Notes under the pieces: generated by a model
The model's input: only the letters and a program-made list of their open reading frames with translations
The model's database searches: none
What the model was told of the DNA's origin: nothing
NCBI RefSeq assembly: GCF_020616515.1
Contig: NZ_CP085135.1
Location: 6,123,001 to 6,187,000 of the forward strand
Direction of reading: 5' to 3'
Length of the DNA: 64,000 nt
Origin: Mesorhizobium sp. PAMC28654
GTDB taxonomy: Bacteria > Pseudomonadota > Alphaproteobacteria > Rhizobiales > Rhizobiaceae
Shown: piece by piece, positions 17,848 to 27,211 of the stretch
How positions within the stretch are numbered: the stretch's first letter is position 1
How the letters are laid out: every line of letters starts with the position of its first letter
Made by a program: the position numbers and the translations under genes

Positions 17848-17965
17848 AGTACCCGCACGCACATCCGTTTCCGGCCGGTTTGGCAGGAAACGGGTGGTTC
17901 GCGCGGGCCGTTCCGCCCATTTTGAAGGATAACCCTGAGCGACATCATCGAAGAGGTGAACGATC

Positions 17966-19049
17966 ATGAACATGGCACTCCGCGACATTCCGCAGCCAGT
18001 CACCGACGATCCGCGCTGGGCGCTGATCGTTACGCGCGACCGTGGCGCCGATGGCCAGTTCTGGTATTCGGTCTCGACCACCGGCGTCTATTGCCGACCG
18101 TCCTGCCCGTCGCGCGCGGCCAACCCACGCAACGTCGCTATCCACGCTTCGCTGCAGGCCGCGAAGGCGACCGGCTTCCGGCCGTGCAAGCGCTGCAGGC
18201 CGGACGGCCTGGCACTCGACGGCGAGAACGCCGCCATGATCGCCACGGCCTGCCGGCTGATCGAACAGAGCGAGGAGGAGCCGTCGCTGGCCACGCTCGC
18301 CGCCTCGGTCGGCCGCAGCACCAGCCATTTCCACCGCCTGTTCAAGGTGACGACCGGGCTGACACCGAAGGCCTATGCCGCCGCGCAGCGCGCGGCCAAG
18401 GTGCGGCAGGGGCTGGAAGCCGGCGCCAGCGTCACTGCCGCCATCTACGATGCCGGCTTCAACTCCAGCGGCCGCTTCTACGAGAAGTCGACGGACATGC
18501 TGGGCATGACGCCCTCGCGCTACCGCGCCGGCGGCGAGAACGAGGAGATACGCTTCGCTGTCGCGGAGTCGCTGGGCGCGGTGCTGGTGGCGTCAAGCGC
18601 CAAGGGCGTCGCCGCCATCCTGCTCGGCGATGATCCGGGCGAACTCGTTTGAAGACCTGCAGGACCGTTTTCCCAGGGCGCGGCTGGTTGGGGCCGACCG
18701 GGAGTATGAGGCGCTGGTGTCCGGTGTGATCGGGTTTGTCGAGGCGCCCGGTCTCGGCCTCGACCTGCCGCTCGACGTGCGCGGCACCGCCTTCCAGCAG
18801 CGGGTCTGGCAGGCGTTGCGCGACATTCCGGCCGGGCGGACTGTCTCCTACGCCGAGATCGCCCGCCGCATCGGCGCGCCAGGAGCCATGCGCGCCGTTG
18901 CCGGCGCCTGCGCCGCCAACAAGCTTGCCGTGGCCATCCCTTGTCACCGCGTGGTCCGGAACGATGGTGCGCTGTCCGGTTATGCCTGGGGAGTCGAGCG
19001 CAAGCGCTGTCTGATCGACCGCGAGGCGGCGCCCGGCGCCGCACGCTGA
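17966..19049 (+). pseudogene. ada: Ada bifunctional regulator/O6-alkylguanine-DNA methyltransferase, split by a 1-base insertion
   Basis: The first frame (17966-18652) encodes the Ada N-domain with zinc/methyl-acceptor cysteines C43, C47, C74 and C77 (VYCRPSC, RPCKRC), the AraC-type DNA-binding domain (SLATLAASVGRSTSHFHRLFK) and the linker to GDDPGELV, then TGA. The second frame continues with EDLQDRFPRARLVGAD and the complete O6-methyltransferase domain with IPCHRVV. Dropping one T from TTT at 18648-18650 gives a continuous Ada of normal length (about 360 residues). The alkB gene overlaps the stop by one base. Either a true frameshift leaving two separate half-proteins or a consensus error. 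Confidence 0.88.
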
Positions 19050-19699
19050 TGAGCGACCTGTTCGACAGGCTTGAGCCTCGGGATCCACCACGCCAGGCGA
19101 TGGCCGAAGGCGCCGTGCTGTTGCGCGGCGCCGCACTGCCGTTTGAAGCCGCCATCCTTGCCGCGCTGGATACGATCACGGCGCGGGCGCCGTTCCGCCA
19201 CATGACGACGCCCGGCGGCTATGTGATGTCGGTGGCGATGACCAATTGCGGCGCCGCCGGCTGGGTGACCGACCGCAGTGGCTATCGCTATGACCGCATC
19301 GACCCGGACAGCGGCCTGCCATGGCCGGCGCTGCCGGATTGCTTCGTCGAACTCGCCGTCGCCGCCGCCACCGAGGCCGGCTATCCCGATTTCGTGCCGG
19401 ATGCCTGCCTGATCAACCGCTATGAGCCCGGCGCTCGCCTGTCGCTGCACCAGGACCGCAACGAACGCGATCTTTCGTGGCCGATCGTCTCCGTGTCGCT
19501 CGGCTTGCCCGCCGGCTTCCAGTTCGGCGGCCTGAAGCGCACCGACCCGGTGCGCAAATATGCGCTGCGCCACGGCGACATCGCCGTCTGGGGCGGGCCG
19601 TCGCGGCTTTGCTTCCACGGTGTCTCGGAACTGAAGGATGGCGAGCACGAGATGCTCGGCCGCATGCGCGTCAACCTCACATTTCGCGGCGCGCTGTAG
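19049..19699 (+). CDS. alkB: AlkB, Fe(II)/2-oxoglutarate DNA dealkylase
   Basis: A 216-residue dioxygenase that oxidatively removes methyl groups from 1-methyladenine and 3-methylcytosine. The iron ligands are H and D of LHQDRNERD and the distal H of CFHGVSEL; the 2-oxoglutarate-binding arginines are in RMRVNLTFR at the C-terminus. The substrate lid region MTNCGAAGWVTDRSGYRY is typical of E. coli-type AlkB. The ATG overlaps the ada stop (TGATG), so the pair is translationally coupled, as in many Ada regulons. Confidence 0.94.
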   Translation: MSDLFDRLEPRDPPRQAMAEGAVLLRGAALPFEAAILAALDTITARAPFRHMTTPGGYVMSVAMTNCGAAGWVTDRSGYRYDRIDPDSGLPWPALPDCFVELAVAAATEAGYPDFVPDACLINRYEPGARLSLHQDRNERDLSWPIVSVSLGLPAGFQFGGLKRTDPVRKYALRHGDIAVWGGPSRLCFHGVSELKDGEHEMLGRMRVNLTFRGAL

Positions 19700-19710
19700 C
19701 CGGGGAGGGG

Positions 19711-19959
19711 ATGATGCCGCCGACAGGGGTGCAGGGGATGAAGCATGGCAGCAAACCCGGCAGCACCATGGAGGCGCCTGAGCCCATCGCGAAGTCGTCA
19801 GCTGACCGTGCCAAGGCCCTGGTGATCGCCGGTATCGGCCGGCTTGTTGATGACGGCCACGCCAACTGGCGCCTGTCCGACACTGGCGATGTCGAGCTGC
19901 GGCTGGTGACCGGTGAAGTCTTCCTGCTGGGCTCAACGACGATGACCCGCATCGCCTGA
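19711..19959 (+). CDS. Small hypothetical protein downstream of alkB
   Basis: An 82-residue protein (or 81 from the second ATG at 19714, which is better spaced from GGGGAGGGG at 19701-19709). The C-terminal half reads as alternating beta strands (ANWRLSDTGDVELRLVTGEVFLLG). Not recognised. Its position 11 bases after alkB makes it a probable member of the alkylation-repair transcript. Confidence 0.6.
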   Translation: MMPPTGVQGMKHGSKPGSTMEAPEPIAKSSADRAKALVIAGIGRLVDDGHANWRLSDTGDVELRLVTGEVFLLGSTTMTRIA

Positions 19960-20603
19960 CGGCCGCTCTTTTCCAGCGGCCGGCTATGCCAACCAAAATC
20001 GATTTGAAAGCAAGGACCGGAGTGAGCGCGGATAGCTGAAATCCTAATGTCGGGCATCAACAGTCCACAAGGAGTGAAGCAGATGGAACGCCTCGACCTC
20101 GATACTATCAACACCGCGAACATCGCTGGTTACCCGCCGCGGCCGACAAGGCGCTCGGGCGCTTCGCACGAGATCGCCTTCGCAATCGGAAGGAGCGCGC
20201 TCGGCGCGGTCCTGGTTGCCCGCGGCGCCGTCGGCGTCTGCGCCATCCTGATCGGCGGCGATGCCGATGAACTGATGCTCGACCTTGCCGGCCGTTTCCC
20301 AGGCATGCGGCTTCAGCGCGACGAGGTGGGGCTTCGCCAGGACCTGGCCAGCACCATCACCTTCATCGCCAATCCCAGTGAGGGGCTCGATCTGCCGCTG
20401 GACATGAGCCGGGGCACGCCGTTCCAGCGGCGCGTGTGGGATGAACTGCGCACCATCCCGATCGGCGCCACGATCAGCTATGGCGCGCTCGCGCGGCGCA
20501 TCGGCAAGCCCGGCGCGGTGCGCGCGGTCGCCAATGCCTGCGCGGCCAATGCGATCGCCTTGGGCATTCTGGACTTGCTTCGGTAAAGTGGAGAGCGGGT
20601 TGC

Positions 20604-21464
20604 TCATTCGGCGGCGTTTCGCTCGAACTGCATCGGGCTGATGTAGTCGAGCGCGGAATGCCGCCGGATGGGATTGTAGAAGCCGTCGATATATCGGGCA
20701 ATGGCGGCTTGGGCATCGGCGCGGGTAAGGAAAGAGGTGCGCCAGATCAGTTCAGTTTTCAGCGTCTTGAAGAATGTTTCGACCATGGCGTTATCAAAGC
20801 AATTGCCCTTGCCTGACATTGAGATGATGACGCCGGCGGCACGCAATTCGGCTTGGTAGTCGATAGAACAATATTGGCTGCCGCGGTCGGAGTGGTGAAT
20901 GAGGCCGGGTTCCGGCTGCCGCATGACGAACGCCTTGTTGAGCGCTGCCAGAGCCAGGCTGCGGTGTAGCCGGTTGCCAGCAGCCCAGCCAACGACCTTG
21001 CGGGCAAACAGATCGATGACGACAGCAAGGTACAACCAGCCCTCCCGCGTCCAGATGTAGGAGATGTCGGCACCCCATTTCTGGTTGGGACCAGTGGCGG
21101 CAAAATCCTGGTCGATGACATTGGGGGCAACCGGAAAGGCGTGTTCGCTGTCCGTCGTGCGCTTGAACCGCCGCTTCTGTCTTGCCTGGAGGCCATTCTC
21201 CCGCATCAGACGCGCCGTTCGTCGCCGGCCAATGGCAAAGCCATTGTCTTGCAGTTCCCGCGTCATGCGCGGGCTACCATAGGTTCCGTTCGACAGCGCG
21301 AACGACGATCGCACATGCGCCAGCATTATCATGTCGTCGCGCTGCCGGCGGCACGCCGGCCGGCGCCCCCAGGCAAAGTAGCCGCTCGGGCTGACACCCA
21401 GCGTCGCGCACAAACGGTCCACAGGGAAATCCTTCTTCGCCTGGTCGATGAGCGCGAACCTCAC
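20604..21464 (-). CDS. IS3-family transposase OrfB (DDE integrase)
   Basis: A 286-residue catalytic subunit with HTH_21 and rve integrase core. DDE residues can be placed: D in [11 protein letters not shown] in [13 protein letters not shown], and E in [15 protein letters not shown] 21464 overlaps the orfA stop (GTGA), but the usual product is an OrfAB fusion made by -1 frameshifting on the T6 run upstream. Full length and apparently undamaged. Confidence 0.95.
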   Translation of the reverse strand: MRFALIDQAKKDFPVDRLCATLGVSPSGYFAWGRRPACRRQRDDMIMLAHVRSSFALSNGTYGSPRMTRELQDNGFAIGRRRTARLMRENGLQARQKRRFKRTTDSEHAFPVAPNVIDQDFAATGPNQKWGADISYIWTREGWLYLAVVIDLFARKVVGWAAGNRLHRSLALAALNKAFVMRQPEPGLIHHSDRGSQYCSIDYQAELRAAGVIISMSGKGNCFDNAMVETFFKTLKTELIWRTSFLTRADAQAAIARYIDGFYNPIRRHSALDYISPMQFERNAAE

Positions 21465-21754
21465 CGACTTCCCTCCTTGACGAAAAAAGCCGTCGCCCGT
21501 TTCAAGATATCCCGCTCCTGCCGAAGGATTTCATTCTCCCGCCGCAGCCGTTTCAATTCAGCGGCGACATCAGCATCAGGCGGACGCCCAGGATCGCCCA
21601 TCTCACGATCCAGCTGCCGACCCATCCATCGCGTCAGCGTCGAGAAACCAACACCAAGATCCTCCGCGATCTGCCGCTTCGTCCGACCGCTCGTTCGCAC
21701 AAGGCCAACCGCCTCCGCCTTGAACGCATCCGTAAACTGTCTCTGTTTCGTCAT
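21461..21754 (-). CDS. IS3-family transposase OrfA (HTH subunit)
   Basis: A 97-residue HTH_Tnp_1 protein ([30 protein letters not shown]...) followed by a leucine-zipper coiled coil ([20 protein letters not shown]), normal for IS3 OrfA. Near its end the coding strand has a TTTTTTC heptamer (A run at 21483-21488 on the + strand); the -1 frame from there is open into OrfB. Confidence 0.93.
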   Translation of the reverse strand: MTKQRQFTDAFKAEAVGLVRTSGRTKRQIAEDLGVGFSTLTRWMGRQLDREMGDPGRPPDADVAAELKRLRRENEILRQERDILKRATAFFVKEGSR

Positions 21755-21973
21755 CGAGGTCGCCTTTCATCAGAAGGAAACTCTCCACTTTTTCGGGGCA
21801 AGTCCATTCCGTGCCATCGGGTCGTTCACGAGGACGGCACGTTGTCCGGCTATCGCTGGGGCGTCGAGCGCAAGCGCGCCTTGCTTGAGAGCGAGATCGC
21901 GGCACGGGAGATCAAGGCATGACCATGCATTCGACAGGCACGGCGGTGCAATCGGCGCCGGGCCTGATTGATG

Positions 21974-23278
21974 CTATTGCGCGCGCGCCTTCGCCACGTC
22001 GGCCGGCGTGATCGCCGATTGCTTGCCGCTGAAATGGCCGAGAACGTAGTTGCCGAGTGCCGCGATCTCGACGTCCGAATAGGCGTTGGCGAAAGCGGGC
22101 ATCGCCTGCGTGCCCGTCGCCGTTGTCATGTGCGCCCCCTTGAGGATGACCTGGATCAGATTGGTCCCGTCGGGGTCGTTGACCGTGCGGCTTCCGTGCA
22201 AGGCGGCATAGGGCGTCTGCAGCCCTTCGCCGTTCCAGCCATGGCAACTGGCGCAGGCGCCCTGGAACAGCTTCAGGCCAAGCCCGCCTTGCGCGGCAGC
22301 GTCCGGAGCGGGGGCATAGGCTGTCGACGCCTTGAGCGTGGCCGGTTCAGCCTCGACGATGGCCTGGTCGGAACTTGCCTGCGGCGGCACGGTTCTCACA
22401 TAGGCGACGATCGCCTTGATGTCTTCCGGCGTCAGATGGCGCAGGCTGTAGTCGACCGCTTCGCCCATGCTGCCCGTCGCCGAACCGCGCCCTTCGGCAT
22501 GGCCCTTGGACAGATAGTCGGCCAGTTGCTCGTCGCTCCAGCCGCCTATGCCCGAGCGCTTGTCTGAACTGATATTGTAGGCCTTCCAGCCCTGCAGTTC
22601 GGCGCCGGCGAATTTCTTGCCGCTGTCGAGCGCGTAGAGCAAATTGCGCGGCGTGTGGCATTCGCCGCAATGCGCCATGGCCTCGACCAGATAAGCGCCA
22701 CGGTTCCAGTCCGCTGTCTGCTGCGGATCGGGTTGCAGCGGGCCGCTCGGCACGAACAGCAGGTTCCAGAAGCGCATCACATAACGCTGGTTGAACGGGA
22801 AGATGAGATCGTTCTTCGGCTTGTCCGCGTGCACCACGGGCAGGCTGAACAGATAGGCCTTGATCGCCAGCGCGTCCTCCGTCGTCATCCGCGCATAGGC
22901 GGCATAGGGGAAGGCCGGATAGAGATTGCCACCTTGCCAGCCGATGCCCTGGTGCAGGGCGCGCACGAACTGCGCGTCGGTCCAGTCGCCGATGCCGGTT
23001 TCCTTGTCGGCCGTGATGTTGGGCGAGTAGAGCGTGCCGAACGGCAGCTTGAAGGCGAGGCCGCCCGCATAGGGCTTGCCGCCAGCCGTCGTGTGGCAGG
23101 CGACGCAGTCGGCGGCGCGCGTCAGATACTCACCGCGATCGATCAGCGCCTGGCCGGTGGGCAGTGCCGCCTGTGCCACGGAGACATCCGGCAGCGATGC
23201 CGGCTTGAACAGGAATACCGCGACGGCAGCAACAATGATCACAACGGCGGCGAGAACGATGAGGCCCAGCCGTTTCAT
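21974..23278 (-). CDS. Membrane-anchored tri-haem cytochrome c subunit of a molybdenum hydroxylase
   Basis: A 434-residue protein with an uncleaved N-terminal anchor (MKRLGLIVLAAVVIIVAAVAVFLF) and three CxxCH haem sites: CVACH, CGECH and CASCH. This architecture is that of the cytochrome subunit of periplasmic alcohol/aldehyde and isoquinoline-type dehydrogenases, which passes electrons from the enzyme to the respiratory chain. The ATG is two bases from the stop of the upstream Mo subunit, so the three genes form one operon (2Fe-2S, Mo, cytochrome). Confidence 0.92.
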   Translation of the reverse strand: MKRLGLIVLAAVVIIVAAVAVFLFKPASLPDVSVAQAALPTGQALIDRGEYLTRAADCVACHTTAGGKPYAGGLAFKLPFGTLYSPNITADKETGIGDWTDAQFVRALHQGIGWQGGNLYPAFPYAAYARMTTEDALAIKAYLFSLPVVHADKPKNDLIFPFNQRYVMRFWNLLFVPSGPLQPDPQQTADWNRGAYLVEAMAHCGECHTPRNLLYALDSGKKFAGAELQGWKAYNISSDKRSGIGGWSDEQLADYLSKGHAEGRGSATGSMGEAVDYSLRHLTPEDIKAIVAYVRTVPPQASSDQAIVEAEPATLKASTAYAPAPDAAAQGGLGLKLFQGACASCHGWNGEGLQTPYAALHGSRTVNDPDGTNLIQVILKGAHMTTATGTQAMPAFANAYSDVEIAALGNYVLGHFSGKQSAITPADVAKARAQ

Positions 23279-23280
23279 CG

Positions 23281-25584
23281 TTACGCCGCCTCGGGCTTGG
23301 ATTCGGCGGGTTCGTCGCTCACGGCCAGCGCGGCCAGAACAGGCACGCTGAGCGGCGGCATCATCGAGACGCTGGTCTTGTCGGCGCCGTCGCTCTTCAG
23401 CTGGTTGCGGTCGAAGGGCAGGCTGCGCAGGCGCTTTCCCGTGGCGGCGAAGATCGCATTGGCAAGGGCAGGGGCCGCCGACACCGTAGCCGTCTCGCCG
23501 ATGCCGCCCGGCGATTCCAGGCTCTTGACGTGATAGACCTCGATCTTCGGCGCCTCGTTGTTGCGCAGGATGCGGTAGTCGTGAAAATTGCTCTGGTCGA
23601 CGCGGCCATTGGTGAAGGTTATGCCGCTGTAGAGCGCGGCCGACAGGCCGAAGATGAGCCCGCCTTCGATCTGCGCCTCGACGGTGTTGGGGTTGATGGC
23701 GATGCCGCAATCCACCGCCACCACCGCCCGGTGCAGCGTGATCTCGCCGGTCGATGCCACCGAGATTTCCAGAACCGCCGCCATATAGCTGCCGAAGGCA
23801 TCGTGCAGGGCAATGCCGCGTCCCGAGCCGACCGGCATGGGCGTGCCCCAGCCGGATTTTTCGGCCACCAGTTCCAGCACGCCCGCCGCGCGCGGCTGGT
23901 TCTTCGTCAGCGCCCGGCGATACTCGACAGGGTCCTTGCCCGCCGCGTTGGCGAGTTCGTCCATGAAGCTTTCGACGACGAAGACATTGTGTGTGGAACC
24001 GACGCCGCGCCACCAGGTGATCGGCACCGGCGGATCCTGGCGCACCCAGTCGACCTGGATGACCGGCAGGTCATAGGGCGGCTTGACCGCGCCCTCGACG
24101 GCGTCGTCGTCAAGCTTGTCGTCCGGCCAGCCGCCGGGAATATAGTTGCCCAGCACCGAGCCGCCGGCGACATGGTCGATCCAGACCACCGGCAGACCAT
24201 CCGGGCCGAGCCCGGCGGAGATCCGGTCGTAATAGGCGGGCCGGTAGAGGTCGTGCTGGATGTCTTCCTCGCGGGTCCAGATCACCTTGACCGGGTAGCT
24301 CACCTGCTTGGCGATCGCCACGGCCTGCGCAACCGATTCAGCGACCAGCCGGCGGCCGAAGCCGCCGCCGATCAGATGGTTGTGGACGATGATCTTGTCG
24401 AGCGGGAAGCCGGTGACCTGTGCCGCGCCGGCCTGAGCCTGGGTTGGCACCTGCGTGCCGACCCAGATCTCGCATTCGTCGGCGCGAACATGCACGACGC
24501 AGTTGATCGGCTCCATCGGCGCATGGGCGAGGAACGGCAGTTCATAGGCCGCCTCGACCGTCTTCGATGCCGATTTCAACTTGCCTTCCACGTCGCCTTC
24601 CTTGCGCGCCATGATCGGCGTCTTGTGCTCGGACGCGGCCTTCAGGGCTGTCATGATATCGGCGCTGCCGAGTTTTTCATTGGCGCCATCGTTCCAGGTG
24701 ATGTCGAGCGCCGCCAGCCCCTTCTTAGCGGCCCAGAAATGATCGCCGATGACGGCCACGGCGTTGGGCAGCCGGACAATATCGCGCACGCCGGGAATGG
24801 CGCGCGCGGCCTTCTCGTCGACATCCCGCAGCGTGCCGCCAAGGACTGGGCAGGCGGATACGGTCGCCACCTTCATGCCGGGCACGCGCACGTCGATGCC
24901 GTAGATCACCGCGCCATTGACCTTGCCCGCCGTGTCCACCCTGCGCAGCGACTTGCCGATCAGTTCGAAATCCTTGGGATCCTTGAGTTTTACGTCGCTG
25001 GGTACCGGCTGCTTGCCCGCCGCATCGGCGAGTGCGCGATAGGCAAGCTGCCTGCCGGTCGGCTGGTGCGTGACAACACCCAGTTTGGCCACGCATTCCG
25101 ATGCTGGAACCGACCATTGCGCGGCCGCTGCAGCAACCAGCATCATGCGCGCCGTGGCGCCGGCCTTGCGCAGCGACTCCCAGGTGGCACGCATCGAGGT
25201 GGAGCCGCCCGTCGCCTGGCCGCCAAGAGCGGCGGTGGCATAGAGCTTGTCGTTGGGCGGTGCGTCGACGACGCTCACCTGATCGAGACCGACTTCCAGT
25301 TCCTCGGCGATCAGCGTGGCCTCGCCGGTATGCGTGCCCTGTCCCATTTCGATGTTGGGCAGGATGAAGGTGATCTTGCCGTCGCTGCCGATGCGGATGA
25401 AGGCATCGGGTGCGAAGGCGGCGGAGACGTCGCCCTCGACAGGGTCGGTCGAGGCAAGCACCGGCCTGATGCCGGCGCCAAGCATGGCGAAGCCCAGAAG
25501 AAGGCCGCTGCCTTGCAGGAAGGCCCGGCGCGAGCGGCCTGGTTTCGCTGGAGAGGTCGGGGAGGGGGAGAATGGCTTGCTCAT
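23281..25584 (-). CDS. Molybdopterin-binding subunit of xanthine-oxidase-family dehydrogenase (isoquinoline 1-oxidoreductase beta type)
   Basis: A 767-residue catalytic subunit. A twin-arginine signal (SRRAFLQGSGLLLGFAML) predicts folded export to the periplasm, as in IorB. Typical stretches include GSDGKITFILPNIEMGQGTHT, GGGFGRRL, WWRGVGSTHNVF and, near the C-terminus, SPGGIGETATVSAAPALANAI with the conserved glutamate that acts as base in this family. It oxidises N-heterocycles or aldehydes; the substrate is unknown. It lies between the iron-sulphur and cytochrome genes. Confidence 0.92.
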   Translation of the reverse strand: MSKPFSPSPTSPAKPGRSRRAFLQGSGLLLGFAMLGAGIRPVLASTDPVEGDVSAAFAPDAFIRIGSDGKITFILPNIEMGQGTHTGEATLIAEELEVGLDQVSVVDAPPNDKLYATAALGGQATGGSTSMRATWESLRKAGATARMMLVAAAAAQWSVPASECVAKLGVVTHQPTGRQLAYRALADAAGKQPVPSDVKLKDPKDFELIGKSLRRVDTAGKVNGAVIYGIDVRVPGMKVATVSACPVLGGTLRDVDEKAARAIPGVRDIVRLPNAVAVIGDHFWAAKKGLAALDITWNDGANEKLGSADIMTALKAASEHKTPIMARKEGDVEGKLKSASKTVEAAYELPFLAHAPMEPINCVVHVRADECEIWVGTQVPTQAQAGAAQVTGFPLDKIIVHNHLIGGGFGRRLVAESVAQAVAIAKQVSYPVKVIWTREEDIQHDLYRPAYYDRISAGLGPDGLPVVWIDHVAGGSVLGNYIPGGWPDDKLDDDAVEGAVKPPYDLPVIQVDWVRQDPPVPITWWRGVGSTHNVFVVESFMDELANAAGKDPVEYRRALTKNQPRAAGVLELVAEKSGWGTPMPVGSGRGIALHDAFGSYMAAVLEISVASTGEITLHRAVVAVDCGIAINPNTVEAQIEGGLIFGLSAALYSGITFTNGRVDQSNFHDYRILRNNEAPKIEVYHVKSLESPGGIGETATVSAAPALANAIFAATGKRLRSLPFDRNQLKSDGADKTSVSMMPPLSVPVLAALAVSDEPAESKPEAA

Positions 25585-25603
25585 GCTGGCTGTCTCCCGT
25601 TCC

Positions 25604-26056
25604 TCAGGCCTTGGCGGCCTGTTTTATCGCCGCTCGGATCCGCGTGTAGGTGCCGCATCGGCAGATGTTGCCGGACATGGCCGCGTCGATGTCGCTGTCG
25701 CTCGGATCGGGCGTGCGGTCGAGAAGCGCCGAGGCGGACATGATCTGCCCGGACTGGCAATAGCCGCACTGGATCACTTCGAGGTCGAGCCAGGCCTGCT
25801 GCACTTTCTTGCCAGAGGGCGTCGCGCCGATCGCCTCGACGGTGGTGACATGCCGTGAACCGACCGAAGCGACAGGCAGGACGCAGGAGCGGACGGGTTG
25901 CCCGTCAAGCTGCACCGTGCAGGCGCCGCACTGAGCGATACCGCAGCCGAACTTGGTGCCGGTCAGGCCGATGACGTCTCGCAACACCCACAGCAGCGGC
26001 ATGTCGTCGGGAACATCGACGTTGCGGTCCTGGCCATTCACGTTCAGCGCAATCAT
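25604..26056 (-). CDS. 2Fe-2S subunit of molybdenum hydroxylase (IorA/CoxS type)
   Basis: A 150-residue ferredoxin-like subunit. The plant-type cluster is [12 protein letters not shown] plus SCVLP, and the second cluster is [11 protein letters not shown] with [11 protein letters not shown] 26056 starts at the conserved MIALNVNG; longer frames upstream are unconserved. It is the first gene of the operon and would pass electrons from the Mo centre to the tri-haem cytochrome. Although it lacks a signal, it is thought to be co-exported with the Tat-bearing large subunit. Confidence 0.94.
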   Translation of the reverse strand: MIALNVNGQDRNVDVPDDMPLLWVLRDVIGLTGTKFGCGIAQCGACTVQLDGQPVRSCVLPVASVGSRHVTTVEAIGATPSGKKVQQAWLDLEVIQCGYCQSGQIMSASALLDRTPDPSDSDIDAAMSGNICRCGTYTRIRAAIKQAAKA

Positions 26057-26326
26057 CGGCCGATCCTCGCTTGTCCACATCCCCCGCGTGCACAATTGGC
26101 ATCGGCTCGCGCGATGTGTCCAATCAAATGGAATGTGTTCCGACGGCGGCAAGGGAGGCTGTGTCTTTTCCGTAGGAAAATCTGGGAACAATCCGGCCGG
26201 TGATAGCCTGGGCAAGCCCGGCGTCGGCATCGGCCTCCCGGTCTGCGCCACTCACGCAGGAAACGGGTGGCTTGCCGGCGCCGTTTCGACGACGCTCAAG
26301 TTGGAAAAACCGCAGGAGGCAAGGCC

Positions 26327-27064
26327 ATGACCATCCATTCGATAAATGTCGCTGCCCGGCTGACCGAGGACCGTGTCGCCCGATATGACTGGGCGGCTCT
26401 GGGTAGCGAATTGAGCGGCCATGGCTGCGCGGTGATGGAAAAACTCCTGTCACCTGACGAGTGCCGGCAGATCGCCGGCCTCTATCCGGAGGAAGGCCAT
26501 TTCCGCAGCCATATCCACATGGCCCGGCACGGCTTCGGCAAGGGCGAGTATCGCTATTTCCGCTATCCGCTTCCCGACCTGATCGGGAGCCTGCGCAGCG
26601 CGCTCTATCCTCGTCTCGCTTCGGTCGCCAATGAGTGGAACGAGCGCATGGGGCAGGCCCAGCGCTATCCAGCCGAGCACGCCGCGCTCCTGAAACAATG
26701 CCGCGACCAGGGCCAGACAAGGCCGACGCCGCTTTTGCTGCAATACGTGCCCGGCGACTTCAACTGCCTGCACCAGGACCTCTATGGCGATCTCGCCTTT
26801 CCGCTGCAGGTGGCGATCCTGCTGTCGGAGCCGGGCGAGGATTTCACCGGCGGCGAGTTCGTGCTGACGGAGCAGCGCCCGCGCATGCAGAGCCGGGTCG
26901 AGGTGGTGCCGCTCAGGCAGGGCGATGCCGTGGTCTTCGCCGTCCACAACCGCCCGGTGCAGGGCACGAAGGGCAATTATCGGGTGAATTTGCGGCACGG
27001 CGTCAGCCGCCTGCGATCGGGCATGCGGCATACTGTGGGGATTATTTTTCACGATGCGAAGTAG
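26327..27064 (+). CDS. 2OG-Fe(II) oxygenase (PF09859-type, DNA-damage-associated)
   Basis: A 245-residue dioxygenase. Iron ligands are H and D in CLHQDLYGDLAF and a distal H in FAVHNRPV; the 2-oxoglutarate arginine is in NYRVNLRHGVSRL. The region HIHMARHGFGKGEYRYF and the overall length match the oxygenase family annotated as acting on alkylated DNA. ATG 26327 follows AGGAGG. It is divergent from the Mo-hydroxylase operon and within 8 kb of ada, alkB and ogt, consistent with a shared role, although the activity of this family is poorly tested. Confidence 0.85.
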   Translation: MTIHSINVAARLTEDRVARYDWAALGSELSGHGCAVMEKLLSPDECRQIAGLYPEEGHFRSHIHMARHGFGKGEYRYFRYPLPDLIGSLRSALYPRLASVANEWNERMGQAQRYPAEHAALLKQCRDQGQTRPTPLLLQYVPGDFNCLHQDLYGDLAFPLQVAILLSEPGEDFTGGEFVLTEQRPRMQSRVEVVPLRQGDAVVFAVHNRPVQGTKGNYRVNLRHGVSRLRSGMRHTVGIIFHDAK

Positions 27065-27211
27065 TGGGCACGACGCGAAGTAGCGGGTCCGGCAAGGGGC
27101 CGTCGCACGACTCCAGGTACGCCACGGCTTGTTATTGTGCGGTGCAGCAACGATATTGCTGCAAGTGCGTTGTGCGCGGACATCCGCCATTCCGGCGGCA
27201 AGGGTACCGAG

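Larger units (their letters stand above)
20570..21806 (-). mobile_element. IS3-family insertion sequence, 1237 bp, with 3-bp target duplication
   Basis: Terminal inverted repeats of 26 bases (20570-20595 and 21781-21806) match at 22 positions and begin TGGACTTGC. The 3-base direct repeat TTC flanks the element at 20567-20569 and 21807-21809. It carries overlapping orfA and orfB on the minus strand. Both ends and the target duplication are intact, implying a recent, possibly still active insertion. Confidence 0.95.
20083..21922 (+). pseudogene. ogt: Methylated-DNA-protein cysteine methyltransferase interrupted by an IS3 element
   Basis: The 5' part (20083-20569) encodes an Ada-type linker and most of the O6-alkylguanine methyltransferase domain (PLDMSRGTPFQRRVWDELRTIP, RIGKPGAVRAVANACAANAIAL). 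The insertion lies immediately before the catalytic motif. The 3' part (21810-21922) supplies [22 protein letters not shown] and the stop. Removing 20570-21809 (IS plus one target copy) restores one frame of about 199 codons. ATG 20083 follows AAGGAG. As it stands the truncated product lacks the acceptor cysteine and must be inactive. Confidence 0.92.

Noticed and set aside
18630..19049. Stand-alone ogt gene behind a shortened ada
   Set aside because: The ATG at 18630 lies inside the upstream frame without a good ribosome site, and the sequence continues an Ada linker exactly at the break, so one frameshifted ada is simpler.
20604..21754. Programmed mobile cargo in the IS element
   Set aside because: All 1237 bases are taken by ends, orfA and orfB; there is no passenger gene.
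23530..25743. 737-codon plus-strand frame opposite the Mo hydroxylase subunit
   Set aside because: Antisense of a gene with clear Tat signal and family motifs; no recognised domain.
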